Position numbers and translations under genes: made by a program. This document shows, in pieces, positions 1 to 8,737 of a DNA stretch of 64,000 bases. The notes beneath the pieces are model-generated. The model was given only the letters and a program-made list of their open reading frames with translations. It made no database searches and was not told where the DNA came from. The DNA comes from Nitrospira sp. GTDB lineage: Bacteria; Nitrospirota; Nitrospiria; Nitrospirales; Nitrospiraceae. The stretch covers positions 213,886-277,885 of the forward strand of contig JACOEM010000006.1 in NCBI GenBank assembly GCA_024998565.1, read 5' to 3'. The first letter of the stretch is position 1; the number at the start of each line of letters is the position of its first letter.

Positions 1-861
1 CTGCATCCGCGAAGCGCGAGGGACTTTTTCGACGCATTGGTCGCTCTCGGGATGCTGAAGCGGGTGGGGACGCGTTATGCCAATACCTCTGAGACCGCGC
101 TTTTTCTGGATCGCGCCAAACCGTCCTATGTCGGGGGCATACTCGAAATGGCCAACGTCAGGCTGTATCCGTTCTGGGGATCGCTCACGGAAGGGCTCCG
201 GACCGGGAAGCCGCAGAATGAGGTGAAGACGGGAGAAGATTTCTTCGGCACGTTGTATGCGGATCCGCAGCGGCTGGAAGGATTTCTCAAAGCTATGACC
301 GGGCTCAGTCAGGGCACGGCGCGGGCCATCGCGGCCAAGTTCCCGTGGGCGCGGCATCGTTCCTTCGTCGATATCGGCTGCGCGCAGGGTGGTGTGGCGG
401 CGGAGATCGCGCTGGCCCACAAGCATCTGTCGGGACAGGGGATGGATCTTCCGGTCGTGCGTCCGATCTTCGAGGCCTATGCGAAGTCCAGGAAGCTGGA
501 GAAGCGGCTCGCGTTTCATGCGGGAGATTTCTTCAACGATGCGCTCCCGAAGGCCGATGTCCTCATCATGGGACACATCCTCCATGACTGGGATCTCAAC
601 GAGAAGATGATGCTGTTGCGCAAAGCCTACGCCGCGTTGCCCGCGGGCGGAGCGTTGATCGTCCATGAAGCGCTGATCGACGATGCCCGCAAACAGAATG
701 CGTTCGGATTGTTGATGAGCCTGAACATGCTGATCGAAACGCCCGGCGGATTCGATTTCACCGGCGCGGATTGCATTCAGTGGATGAAGAAGGCCGGCTT
801 CAAGCGAACCAAGGTGGAAAAACTGGCGGGGCCGGATTCAATGGTGATCGCGATCAAATGA
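1..861 (+). CDS. SAM-dependent O-methyltransferase, 5'-truncated by window edge
   Basis: The frame is open from base 1 (reading [20 protein letters not shown]), so the true start lies upstream of the window. The first residues match the dimerisation/winged-helix part of plant-type (acetylserotonin-like, Methyltransf_2) O-methyltransferases. The SAM-binding motif I is seen as [10 protein letters not shown] around residue 123 of the visible part, followed by HILHDWD, the usual catalytic-region motif with a His-Asp pair. The family moves a methyl group from SAM to a hydroxyl of a small molecule; the substrate cannot be told from sequence. The gene ends with TGA at 859-861 and is followed by an intergenic leader/terminator. 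Family assignment is firm, substrate unknown. Confidence 0.85.
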   Translation: MHPRSARDFFDALVALGMLKRVGTRYANTSETALFLDRAKPSYVGGILEMANVRLYPFWGSLTEGLRTGKPQNEVKTGEDFFGTLYADPQRLEGFLKAMTGLSQGTARAIAAKFPWARHRSFVDIGCAQGGVAAEIALAHKHLSGQGMDLPVVRPIFEAYAKSRKLEKRLAFHAGDFFNDALPKADVLIMGHILHDWDLNEKMMLLRKAYAALPAGGALIVHEALIDDARKQNAFGLLMSLNMLIETPGGFDFTGADCIQWMKKAGFKRTKVEKLAGPDSMVIAIK

Positions 862-920
862 TGAAGCGAGGGTTCGGTGGGAAGTCGTGTGCGCGCGGCG
901 AGTTTCTCCGTGCCGACGCC

Positions 921-950
921 TTGACAAGCGGGAACCGAGAAGCGTAGCTT
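921..950 (+). promoter_or_regulatory. candidate sigma-70-type promoter
   Basis: A perfect TTGACA -35 box at 921-926 is followed after 18 bases by TAGCTT (945-950), a weak -10. A strong intrinsic terminator lies only about 50-80 bases downstream, so a transcript from here would be a short leader or small RNA unless it reads through into the exported gene at 1088. Confidence 0.4.
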
Positions 951-996
951 CACCCCGTTTCAACATACCAAGAGGCCAAAGAGCGTTCCGCTCCAG

Positions 997-1035
997 AGCC
1001 CGAACGACCCGTTGTTGGGTGGTTCGGGCTTTTTT
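997..1035 (+). terminator. rho-independent terminator or attenuator
   Basis: Fourteen-base arms 997-1010 (AGCCCGAACGACCC) and 1017-1030 (GGGTGGTTCGGGCT) pair with one mismatch around a 6-base loop and are followed by a run of six T (1030-1035). It may end transcription of the O-methyltransferase. Because a candidate promoter lies just upstream, it could also be an attenuator for the gene at 1088. Confidence 0.8.
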
Positions 1036-1087
1036 ATTGTCCATAGCCATGGGCGACGCAGTCCCATGCATGTCGGTGAGGTCTTCT

Positions 1088-1954
1088 ATGTCTCGACAGC
1101 ACGTTCTCCGTTATTTCCTGCTGCTTGCCGGTTGGTCGGCGCTGCTTGTTCCTGTGAGTGATAGCCATGCGGAGTATGAAGTCATCGACGTGTCGGACGG
1201 AGGCACGATTAAGGGGCAAGCCATCTGGAAAGGGGCGATCCCCGACGTTCCGCCGCTGAAGGTCTTTGCCGATCTGGACACCTGCGGGACGCAGGTGCCC
1301 TCGCCGGTTCTCCGGATCGATCCGGCCACGAACGGAGTCCAAGACGTGCTCGTGTATCTCGAGCGGGTCGAGCGGGGAAAAACGGCCGAGACAGCATACC
1401 GGCTCCCGATGGGTGCCCATAGGGGGGAGACCACGGCGCGACCCTGTCAGTTTCAGCACTCTGTGTTTCCGTTTGTCCGTACGACCGCCGTTGCACTGAT
1501 CAATCGTGAGCCGGTGCTCCACAATCCGCACTTCTTCAGCGACAAACAGGCCAGCCTCTTTAACCTCGCGATGCCGACCGCGGACCGGGAATTGACGACG
1601 ACGTTGCTGCGCGCGCGCGGCGTCGGGCTGCGGCTGCAATGTGACGTGCACGTCCATATGAACGCTTGGGCAGCGGCGTTCGACCATCCCTATTTCACCG
1701 TGACCGATGAGCATGGACGCTTCGAAATCAGCGGTGTTCCATCGGGCTCCTACACGTTGGTCGCCTGGCATTCCGGCTACAACATCGTGAAGTTCGCCTC
1801 CTTCCGTCCGGTTTACGACGAGCCTCATGTTGTCCGGCACACGGTGACGATCACGCCGAAAGAGCAGGTGGAGCATCGGTTTGAGTTTCCTGTCCGATCG
1901 GTGGAGGTCGATTGGAAGATCGCCGGCGGGGCAGATGAACATCCACCGGAATAA
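1088..1954 (+). CDS. exported cupredoxin-like protein with carboxypeptidase-regulatory-like domain
   Basis: The ATG at 1088 starts a typical signal peptide (MSRQHVLRYFLLLAGWSALL, cleaved near SHA-EYE). In-frame codons further upstream overlap the terminator and are not used. The mature protein begins with a GTIKGQAIWKG segment, has a cupredoxin-like centre with C185-x2-H188-x2-M191 (sequence CDVHVHM), and ends in a beta-sandwich segment around VTDEHGRFEISGVPSGSYTL, typical of carboxypeptidase-regulatory-like domains. Relatives are often annotated as methylamine-utilisation or plastocyanin-like proteins in genomes rich in cytochromes. A periplasmic copper or electron-transfer role is inferred, not shown. 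It lies 77 bases upstream of the haem protein at 2032 and is probably co-transcribed with it. Confidence 0.75.
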   Translation: MSRQHVLRYFLLLAGWSALLVPVSDSHAEYEVIDVSDGGTIKGQAIWKGAIPDVPPLKVFADLDTCGTQVPSPVLRIDPATNGVQDVLVYLERVERGKTAETAYRLPMGAHRGETTARPCQFQHSVFPFVRTTAVALINREPVLHNPHFFSDKQASLFNLAMPTADRELTTTLLRARGVGLRLQCDVHVHMNAWAAAFDHPYFTVTDEHGRFEISGVPSGSYTLVAWHSGYNIVKFASFRPVYDEPHVVRHTVTITPKEQVEHRFEFPVRSVEVDWKIAGGADEHPPE

Positions 1955-2031
1955 TCGATGGCTGAAACAGCTGGCCGGTGACGCCGGCCGGACCGCGGGT
2001 CGTACGGTTCGTAGAGGGGGGTACTGATTCG

Positions 2032-3498
2032 ATGCAGACATCAAGGTTACGTGCAAGGACCGCAATCGTGATGGTCATTGCCCTCATCGCGCTGATGAGT
2101 TATGAACTGAGTGGGCTGGTTCCGCGGGCCGATGCGATTCCCGCCTTCGCACGCAAATACGATTTCAAATGCAACGTCTGCCACGTGCCGGGTTTTCCGA
2201 AACTGAACGACTTCGGCAATCTGTTCAGGGACCGTGGCTACCAGTTGGGGTCGGATGCGGACTCGCCCGTCCATGAAGGGATCGGCATGGGCTATTGGCC
2301 GGTCTCGCTGCGGACGACCGTGGGGTATCAGGCCGCGAATGTGCGAACGGACGGAAGCGGGGTGACGACAGGCGGCTTCGGGTTTACCGGACTGGACCTG
2401 CTGAGTTTCGGCACGCTGGACCGCAATCTCGCATTCGGCGTCGTGTTCACGCCGGGGCTAGGCAGCGCAGGGTTCGGGACGGGGGCGTCGGACGGTGACC
2501 TGGAGAGCGCGTTCGTCCGCCTCATGAGGCTCGAACGGTTCGTAGGGGTGAAGAGCGCGAGCGGCGATTACCTGTTGAACCTCAAGGTCGGGAAATTCGA
2601 ACTCGACCTGCCGTTCAGCGAAAAGCGCAGCCCGACTCTGAACACCACCTTTGCGATGTACCATTACATGCCGGGAACGCCCTACACGGCGACCATCGGC
2701 GGCACCTCTACCAGTTCGTACCTCAATCCCAATACCTTTGCCATCGGGGAGAATCAGCCCGGTGCGGAACTCTCCGGTATCAAGAAGACCTCGATGACCG
2801 ACGGCTACTTCCGCTACTCTTTCTCCGCATTGGCCACAAACACGTTTTCCGGCCCGCTGAGTGGTTGTCCGTCAGGCACCACCTGTGGAACGGGTGGAAA
2901 GAACGTCAATTTTTACGGCCACGTCACCCAATCGTTCGGCGGGTATGGCATCGTGACCGGCCAACGAATCGGTCTCTTCGGTGCCTACGGGACGGCACCG
3001 ACGCTGGTCAATCCCACCTGTCCGACTTGCCAGGCCGTGGCGGGCAGCGGGCAGCCGTTCAGCCGTTTCGGCGTGGATGTCAGTCTGACGTTGAACGGAG
3101 AGTGGAACCTCTTTGGCGCGTGGATGATGGGAAACGACAGCAAGAATATGTTCGTCTCGCAAGGCATTGCGGATGCGCAGAATGCATCATGGAACGGCGC
3201 CTTTGTCGAACTCGATTATGCGCCCGCCCTGCTCCCCCTGCTGAATATGCCGGACTGGTTTTTTGCCTACCGGTATGATCTCATTCGTAACAACCGGCAG
3301 GGCGATCCGACATTCGCCAAGAACTATAACAACGTCGATTCACATACGTTTCTGGTGCGGTACTTCATCCATCATTCCACCAGGACCGACCTGGCGCTGC
3401 ATGCCGAGTACAATACCTACCGTACGACCGGTGTCGGCGCCAACGGCGGCGATCTCCTGGGGCAAACGATGCTGATCGGATTCGACTTTGCCTACTGA
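2032..3498 (+). CDS. exported monohaem c-type, putative beta-barrel outer-membrane protein
   Basis: The ATG at 2032 follows a GA/G-rich ribosome site and gives a signal peptide. One CxxCH haem motif (CNVCH, residues 47-51) lies shortly after the cleavage region, inside a segment IPAFARKYDFKCNVCHVPGF. The remaining 430 or so residues have alternating aromatic and glycine-rich strands and end in ...GFDFAY, with a terminal aromatic residue as in outer-membrane barrels. This looks like a cytochrome-tagged porin-like protein of unknown role. It could help electron or metal traffic across the outer membrane, but that is inference. It sits between two other exported proteins, which fits one envelope operon. 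Confidence 0.7.
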   Translation: MQTSRLRARTAIVMVIALIALMSYELSGLVPRADAIPAFARKYDFKCNVCHVPGFPKLNDFGNLFRDRGYQLGSDADSPVHEGIGMGYWPVSLRTTVGYQAANVRTDGSGVTTGGFGFTGLDLLSFGTLDRNLAFGVVFTPGLGSAGFGTGASDGDLESAFVRLMRLERFVGVKSASGDYLLNLKVGKFELDLPFSEKRSPTLNTTFAMYHYMPGTPYTATIGGTSTSSYLNPNTFAIGENQPGAELSGIKKTSMTDGYFRYSFSALATNTFSGPLSGCPSGTTCGTGGKNVNFYGHVTQSFGGYGIVTGQRIGLFGAYGTAPTLVNPTCPTCQAVAGSGQPFSRFGVDVSLTLNGEWNLFGAWMMGNDSKNMFVSQGIADAQNASWNGAFVELDYAPALLPLLNMPDWFFAYRYDLIRNNRQGDPTFAKNYNNVDSHTFLVRYFIHHSTRTDLALHAEYNTYRTTGVGANGGDLLGQTMLIGFDFAY

Positions 3499-3531
3499 GC
3501 GCAGAGCCGGGGAAGGACGGCGATTTTCAGG

Positions 3532-4356
3532 ATGAAGAAGCGGGTCTTTCGATGGCGAGGTGCCGCCGCTGTGTTGGCCGGATGCCTGGCTTTGGTCGGC
3601 TGTTCGACTGTGGGGCCAGGCATGGGAAAGACCTGCTTCTCGTGCGACGAGCAGCGATTGGTGAGACTTGTGCCACTTGCACACATCTCGGGGGCTGATC
3701 AGGGTGGGAGGTTCCGGCATCCGTTGGATTTGACACTTGCGGAGTGGGAGGCAACGGCACGAAGTGTGATGGTACGTAGTGTTCACAGTCCCTTGCTCGG
3801 GCCATCGTACCAGGGAGCCACAGAGCCGCTGTTTCTCGACGAAGAGGTCCGCTATCTGGGAGCTTCGCTGCAACAAGCGTTTCAGCAGGCAACGGCGCAA
3901 GAACAGGTCGTCTTTGCCTTGGCGAGGCCGTCGGAGGCGGGGTTGGACCAGTTGACCTCCGGAGCCTGGTTTGTCGAGGCGGGGCGAATCCATCTACGGT
4001 TGGCCAATTGCCGGGTCGCCGTGACTATCCCCTCGATCAGGAGGCAGATCTGGAAAGATCCGTTGTTTGCGCAAACCGGAACGTTCTACGAAATGGTGCC
4101 GGGTGAGCGGCAGGCCTTGGTGACCCCTTCACGGGCCGGAGGCAATCCCTTTCGTCCGGAGCCGGTCGAACTCGCGATCGATTATCACGGCACGACCGGA
4201 GAGGAGGCGCCGGCTTCTTCGGGCAGTGCTTTCCCGTCGGCTCCAGTCCGGTTGTTGGAGGAGCAGCTTGGCTTGCTGAAGCGCCTTCGTGAGCAGGGCG
4301 TGATTACGGAGGAAGAGTACCGATCGAAGAAACAACAACTCCTGGATCGTCTGTAA
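3532..4356 (+). CDS. lipoprotein with C-terminal SHOCT domain
   Basis: The N-terminus has a basic start, a hydrophobic stretch and a lipobox (ALVGC), so it is a predicted lipoprotein of 274 residues. The last 35 residues, from about LLEEQLGLLKRLREQG to the end, match the short C-terminal oligomerisation domain SHOCT (pattern LxxLKxLxxxGxITxEEYxxKKxxLL). The central 200 residues are not recognised. It starts 33 bases after the haem-protein gene on the same strand, so a shared transcript is likely. Function unknown. Confidence 0.7.
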   Translation: MKKRVFRWRGAAAVLAGCLALVGCSTVGPGMGKTCFSCDEQRLVRLVPLAHISGADQGGRFRHPLDLTLAEWEATARSVMVRSVHSPLLGPSYQGATEPLFLDEEVRYLGASLQQAFQQATAQEQVVFALARPSEAGLDQLTSGAWFVEAGRIHLRLANCRVAVTIPSIRRQIWKDPLFAQTGTFYEMVPGERQALVTPSRAGGNPFRPEPVELAIDYHGTTGEEAPASSGSAFPSAPVRLLEEQLGLLKRLREQGVITEEEYRSKKQQLLDRL

Positions 4357-4476
4357 GTGTGGGTATCTTTCCTGCCGGACTGAAGAGACTGGGGTGGGTG
4401 GCAGGAGAGAAACCTGATTTGTCCCTCGCTCTTCGGCTAAGATGCGGGGAATGAATGCCCATGCGAAAGGAATCTC

Positions 4477-5280
4477 ATGAGCATGCCCTCCACTCCGGCC
4501 TCTCCTCGCTGGTCTCTTCCAAAACAGGATGACTGGTCGACTCCCTTTGCCGAGGTCTTGCTGGAGCAGCTGGATCTGCGTCCGGGCCTGACGATTCTTG
4601 ATATCGCGTCGGGACACGGCATTCCGGCCTTCTATCTGGCGGAGCAGGTCGGTGAGGCCGGCACCGTGGTCGGTATCGATGCCAGCCGTAGCCAGGTCGC
4701 GAGTGCGCGCGCCGTTCAGCGGGGTGAGCTTCCCTGGCTGCGGTTCGAATGTCAGGATATGCGTGCCATGCCTGCATCGCTCCCCGCCTTTCAACGTATC
4801 ACCGGCAATCTCTCCGTCATGTTTCTGCGCCCGAACCGCTTTGAGGCGATGCGCGGATTGCTCGACCATCTGGAACCGGGCGGTCAGGTGGTGTTGACGT
4901 TCCCTTCCCTCGGCACGTTCGACTCCATCTGGTGCCGGATCGATCAGGAAATGGGGCGATACGGACTTGTCATCGAGCGGGAACGATTGGCGGCCCACGT
5001 GGCGGAGCGGCCTTCGGCGGCAGAGGCGCGTGGATGGCTGGAGCGGCTTGAACTGGAGCGAATCGTCGTCGTCGAGCAGCCGTTGGAGGTTGTCAGCGAG
5101 GCTGGTCAACGGTTTCTCCGGCATCCGCTCCTCCGAGGCGGCTTTCTCGACGATGCCTATGAATGTTTCGACGATCAGCGGCTGGCGGAGGAGGTGATGA
5201 CGTGCGTCTCACTGGATCTGGAGAGTATGACTCCGTTGATCGCCCAGCGATGTGTGCTGGCCGGCTGGAAACGGGTTTAG
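4477..5280 (+). CDS. class I SAM-dependent methyltransferase
   Basis: The start at 4477 is preceded by AAAGGAATCTC. A Rossmann SAM-binding motif I is clear at about residues 40-50 (ILDIASGHGI), followed by the acidic end of strand 2 (VVGIDASRSQV) and a motif like VVLTFPS at strand 5. Length 267 residues is normal for small-molecule or lipid methyltransferases of the Methyltransf_11/25 type. There is no transmembrane segment. The substrate cannot be deduced; neighbours (a lipoprotein upstream, TerC convergent downstream) give no pathway hint. Confidence 0.75.
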   Translation: MSMPSTPASPRWSLPKQDDWSTPFAEVLLEQLDLRPGLTILDIASGHGIPAFYLAEQVGEAGTVVGIDASRSQVASARAVQRGELPWLRFECQDMRAMPASLPAFQRITGNLSVMFLRPNRFEAMRGLLDHLEPGGQVVLTFPSLGTFDSIWCRIDQEMGRYGLVIERERLAAHVAERPSAAEARGWLERLELERIVVVEQPLEVVSEAGQRFLRHPLLRGGFLDDAYECFDDQRLAEEVMTCVSLDLESMTPLIAQRCVLAGWKRV

Positions 5281-5299
5281 CCGAACGAATGCTGCTGAG

Positions 5300-6064
5300 T
5301 CACGCGCCCTGCGGCCGCTGATCGCTGGGGTAGCGGCTGTGGAGTTTGACCGGCGCCGCTCGCTTTTTTCGCATGCGAATGTTGAGCATTTCGACCGTGA
5401 CGGAGAAGGCCATGGAGAAGTAAATATAGCCTTTCGGCACGTGCACGTCGAACCCTTCGACCATCAAGGTCACACCCACGAGAATTAGAAACGAGAGAGC
5501 CAGAATTTTGATCGTGGGGTGTTCATCCACAAAATCCCCGATGGCTTTGGCTGCCATCAACATCACTACCACGGCGAGAATGATGGCGACTGCCATGATC
5601 GAGACATGTTCGACCAAGCCGACCGCCGTAATCACCGAATCCAACGAAAAGACGATATCCAGGAGCGCGATCTGAACGAGCACCATCCCCAGGCTGGCAG
5701 CGGCGGCCGGGGTCTCGCCGCCCTCGATCCCCTCCAGGCTGTTGTGGATTTCGTGCGTGGCCTTGGCCATGAGGAACAGGCCGCCGCCGACCAGAATCAG
5801 ATCCCGCCCGGACACGCCGTGGCCCAAGATCGTCACCCAGGGATGGGTGAGTCCCATGACCCAGGAGATGGAAAACAAGAGTCCCAGGCGCGCCATCATG
5901 GCCAGGCCTAAGCCCACTCGGCGTGCGACGGCGCGTTGATGCTCGGGGAGCCGTCCGACGAGGACGGAGAGAAAGATAATGTTGTCGATCCCCAGCACGA
6001 TTTCCAGCGCGGTCAAGGTTCCCAGGGCGATCCATATTTCCGGATTGGCAAGCCAGTCCAACAT
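5300..6064 (-). CDS. TerC family integral membrane protein
   Basis: This polytopic protein has about seven hydrophobic segments and the TerC-family signature EIVLGIDNIIFLSVLVGRLP near the N-terminus with a second acidic segment DIVFSLDSVITAVGL near the middle. Both Asp-containing helices are the conserved ion-binding features of the family. Relatives (Alx, YkoY, MeeF/Y) export Mn(II), often to metallate exported enzymes; E. coli TerC itself is linked to tellurite resistance. I chose the ATG at 6064 because GGAG sits six bases before it; an ATG 12 bases upstream has no ribosome site. It converges with the methyltransferase, leaving 19 bases between stops. Mn transport is an inference from the family. 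Confidence 0.85.
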   Translation of the reverse strand: MLDWLANPEIWIALGTLTALEIVLGIDNIIFLSVLVGRLPEHQRAVARRVGLGLAMMARLGLLFSISWVMGLTHPWVTILGHGVSGRDLILVGGGLFLMAKATHEIHNSLEGIEGGETPAAAASLGMVLVQIALLDIVFSLDSVITAVGLVEHVSIMAVAIILAVVVMLMAAKAIGDFVDEHPTIKILALSFLILVGVTLMVEGFDVHVPKGYIYFSMAFSVTVEMLNIRMRKKRAAPVKLHSRYPSDQRPQGA

Positions 6065-6274
6065 CAGCGGCTCCATTCGTGAAAGAGAGGGCGAGCGGGT
6101 CGCTCTATCATGCGAGGATGTGTAGCATACGATACGTATCGAGGAAGTCTACCGTTCCAGGCGGGTCTGCGCAATGAAAACCAGTCGATAGGCGGTGTGG
6201 CACGAACGAATGGATCGACCGCGGAGGTGGCTGAGGGAACGGCGTTCCGTCTGGAAGAGTCGGAGGCGTGCCGG

Positions 6275-7339
6275 CTAGATTGGCCGTTCGGGACGGGAAG
6301 CGCGGTGTTGAAGCGTTTCGAGAAACAGCAGGTTCAGGTCCTGGGTCATCAGGTTGACGTGGGTCTTGAGCAGTCCCAGCATCTCGCCGCGATGACGCAG
6401 CTCGTTGATTCGATAGATCCCGCCTCTGCCGAAATACAGGCCGGTCAGCCGTTGTTCTTCTTTCGAGCCCGGTTTCCCCAGACGGGTGCGCCAGGTCCCG
6501 ATGATATTGTCTCGACGGCTCCGTTTGCCGTTCGGGCGGACCGGCCCGTTCAGATACTGCCAGACCGGCTGCGGGAACTGCCGGCTGATGGTTCCGCCTT
6601 GCCACACGTCTGCCATGAGATTCCGCCCGTGCTTGAACTCATAGGCCTGGTCGCCGCCCAACGCGGCCACGCCGAACCCCAACGCGGCCACGCTTCCGGA
6701 CAGATCGATCAGGCCGGAGAGCATCTCCGACCCCAGCAGCAGGAACGTTCCCGCAAAGACACCGGAAATGGAGTCGGCCAGAATGGCCATGATGGTCCGT
6801 CCCTGCTGGATGTCGTTTCGGACTTCCTCAAGCTGCGACGCCAGATCCTCGGTCCTTGCCTTCTCGCATTCCAATTCGGCGGCGATGCTGTTGGCTTCGA
6901 AGAGCGCGAGGAGCAGGCGATCGGACAATTCCTGTCGTACCGCCAGGGAGTGTAGCAACGCGCCTTCCATTCCTCCCGCCATCTCACCTGCCAGCAATTG
7001 GGATTCCACGAGGAGGTCATGGACGCCGATGATGACGGCGATTTCCCTTGCCCGTGGTGAGAACCGTGAAGGGGTGACGGGTTCGGTGCGCGAGGATTTC
7101 GTGAGGCCGTCGATTCGATAGGTTGCGCCCGTGGCCGGCAGGGTCACGACTTGGGTCGGCGCACTGGTCGTGGGAACGCAATGGCTTTCGGTGATGTCGT
7201 CATCGTCATCGCCTGCCCGGACATGAAATCCGCCGGCGCAGCCCTGCATCAGCGTGAGCAGCAGGCAGCAAGCGAGGATGCCGGGATGGGTTCGATATGA
7301 CTGAGCTGTGTCCGCCGGCACGGTAGCCATTCGCGTCAT
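6275..7339 (-). CDS. hypothetical lipoprotein
   Basis: A 354-residue protein with a late lipobox (LLLTLMQGC) after about 34 residues, followed by a short acidic stretch of five Asp (AGDDDDD). The central part contains one or two hydrophobic helices (IMAILADSISGVFAGTFLLL) and heptad-like stretches before them. The C-terminal third is basic. I do not recognise a family. The long antisense frames over it have no homology signal that I can see. Start choice between the two Met codons at 7339 and 7330 is open because neither has a good ribosome site. Confidence 0.6.
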   Translation of the reverse strand: MTRMATVPADTAQSYRTHPGILACCLLLTLMQGCAGGFHVRAGDDDDDITESHCVPTTSAPTQVVTLPATGATYRIDGLTKSSRTEPVTPSRFSPRAREIAVIIGVHDLLVESQLLAGEMAGGMEGALLHSLAVRQELSDRLLLALFEANSIAAELECEKARTEDLASQLEEVRNDIQQGRTIMAILADSISGVFAGTFLLLGSEMLSGLIDLSGSVAALGFGVAALGGDQAYEFKHGRNLMADVWQGGTISRQFPQPVWQYLNGPVRPNGKRSRRDNIIGTWRTRLGKPGSKEEQRLTGLYFGRGGIYRINELRHRGEMLGLLKTHVNLMTQDLNLLFLETLQHRASRPERPI

Positions 7340-7790
7340 GAACGGTGTCTGCCGAAAGGGAGGTCAATCGGGACGCACGCATGCAATCAGCACTGCGCCT
7401 GCCTGCCCGGGACCCTCTGTGTTCCGGCAACAGGACATGAGCTCCCGCGCGGATAGGTTCTCTCCCGGCCTGAAGGACGCAGATATCCTGTCATCGACGG
7501 TACCGGAGAAAAATGAAGCGGGCATGAAGGGCGGATGAACGGTTGATGAATCCGGCACCGGACCGGACGGCGCAGATCTCGATGGCGGCAGGACCGGGCA
7601 GGGCTGAGCGATGACGGAGCACGTCCGCAGATAAGAGCGTATGGCCTAAAATCGAGAGTGGGCGTCTCTACTCTCAGCTATACGCCACCAGCCATACGCT
7701 CTGACCCCGACGAGATACGCCTCACGATTCACGCTTCACGGATGTCGAGCACACCGCTGGCGGACTTTTTCCGCATCAGTCATGACCCTG
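7340..7790. other. intergenic region, no gene seen
   Basis: About 450 bases between two divergently placed minus-strand genes. I see no convincing coding frame. It holds the repeat fragment at 7754-7790 and, at 7680-7695, a 16-base word (ATACGCCACCAGCCAT) that recurs with one change at 25816-25831. Confidence 0.5.
7754..7790 (-). repeat. partial copy of stop-adjacent palindromic repeat
   Basis: The 24 bases 7754-7777 (CCGCTGGCGGACTTTTTCCG plus CATC) are identical to 28544-28567, one end of the 125-base element there. On the minus strand the fragment begins with CAGG directly after the TAA stop of the CBS gene (7791-7793). I find no second end upstream, so this is a solo or decayed copy. Confidence 0.7.
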
Positions 7791-8645
7791 TTAAGTGGTC
7801 GATTCCCGCTTTAAAAAGTCCGGGCGATCCCGGATGGCGACCATCTTCACCAGGTCGCGGATCGACAGGACTCCGACGACCTTCTCATGTTCCGTGACAG
7901 CCAGGTGGCGGATTCGTTTCGCGGACATCCGTTCACTGGCATCGCGGATGGTGCGATTGATGTCGATGTCGAGCAACGGCGAATTCATGAGCGCACCGAC
8001 CCGTAGGGCCTGCGGATCGAGTTGGTAGGCCAGCAGCTTGCGCACCAGGTCGCCCTCGGTGATGATGCCCACAAGCTCATCGGCTTCCATGACGAACAGC
8101 GCCCCGATGCGTTTGTCCGCCATGCGTTGCGCCGCTTCGAGGGCGGTTTCGTCGCTGCCGATGGTTTCGATGGCAGTTTTCATCAGGACACTCAACGGGC
8201 GGTAGACATTGGTGAGCGCCTGCACCGGCCCGCCGTCTGCATCGACGAAGTGCCTCACCAGGTCGCGTATAGAGATGATGCCGAGCACATCCGTGCCTTC
8301 GGTCACCACGAGGTGCCGCACGTTTTTACTTTGCATCAAATGACTGGCATCGACCATCGGACGAGTCGGCGCAATCGTGATGAGCGGACTGCTCATGATG
8401 TCCGCCATGCTGGTTCGAGAGGGCACGCGGCCCGGCGCCAGCACCTTGGCGACGAGATCGGTTTCGGTGACGATTCCCGCAATCCGGCAATCGTTGTGCG
8501 GACGATCGAAGCATTCGATCAGCACAGAACCGACGCTTCGCGTCCGCATTTGGGTGGCGACGGTCACGACGGAGGTATCCTGCGGGACCACCTCCAATTG
8601 GCGGTGCATATAGTCACTGACGTGCTGGCCCGATACGGTCGTCAT
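7791..8645 (-). CDS. quadruple CBS-domain protein
   Basis: The start at 8645 is preceded by AAAGGAGCTTTT. The 284 residues are made of four CBS motifs in two Bateman modules, with recurring core phrases such as GIVTETDLV, GIISIRDLV, GIITEGDLV and GVLSIRDLV. CBS pairs bind AMP, ATP or other adenosyl ligands and act as energy sensors. No catalytic or DNA-binding domain is attached, so it is a stand-alone sensor or partner protein. It is third in a minus-strand run usp - P-type ATPase - CBS (92-base gap after the ATPase), which suggests it regulates or is co-regulated with the pump. A palindromic repeat fragment follows its stop codon. Confidence 0.9.
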   Translation of the reverse strand: MTTVSGQHVSDYMHRQLEVVPQDTSVVTVATQMRTRSVGSVLIECFDRPHNDCRIAGIVTETDLVAKVLAPGRVPSRTSMADIMSSPLITIAPTRPMVDASHLMQSKNVRHLVVTEGTDVLGIISIRDLVRHFVDADGGPVQALTNVYRPLSVLMKTAIETIGSDETALEAAQRMADKRIGALFVMEADELVGIITEGDLVRKLLAYQLDPQALRVGALMNSPLLDIDINRTIRDASERMSAKRIRHLAVTEHEKVVGVLSIRDLVKMVAIRDRPDFLKRESTT

Positions 8646-8737
8646 AAAAGCTCCTTTTCTTCAACATGAATGTCGCTGGTTGGCATTGCGAACGTGCACG
8701 ATTGTCTCTCATCGGTCTCAATCGATCCAGGCATACG

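Noticed and set aside
887..1087. Upstream 67-codon extension of the cupredoxin-like gene
   Set aside because: It would place the strong terminator at 997-1035 inside the coding region and bury the signal peptide.
1034..2065. 343-codon antisense frame over the cupredoxin-like gene
   Set aside because: The plus-strand gene has a signal peptide, family motifs and a preceding terminator; the antisense frame runs across the terminator and has none.
6110..6955. 281-codon plus-strand frame over the 6.3-7.3 kb lipoprotein
   Set aside because: It lacks a ribosome site and a domain; the minus strand has a lipobox and membrane segments.
7680..7695. 16-base word repeated with one change at 25816-25831
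   Set aside because: Kept only as a note; two short intergenic matches are too few to call a repeat family.
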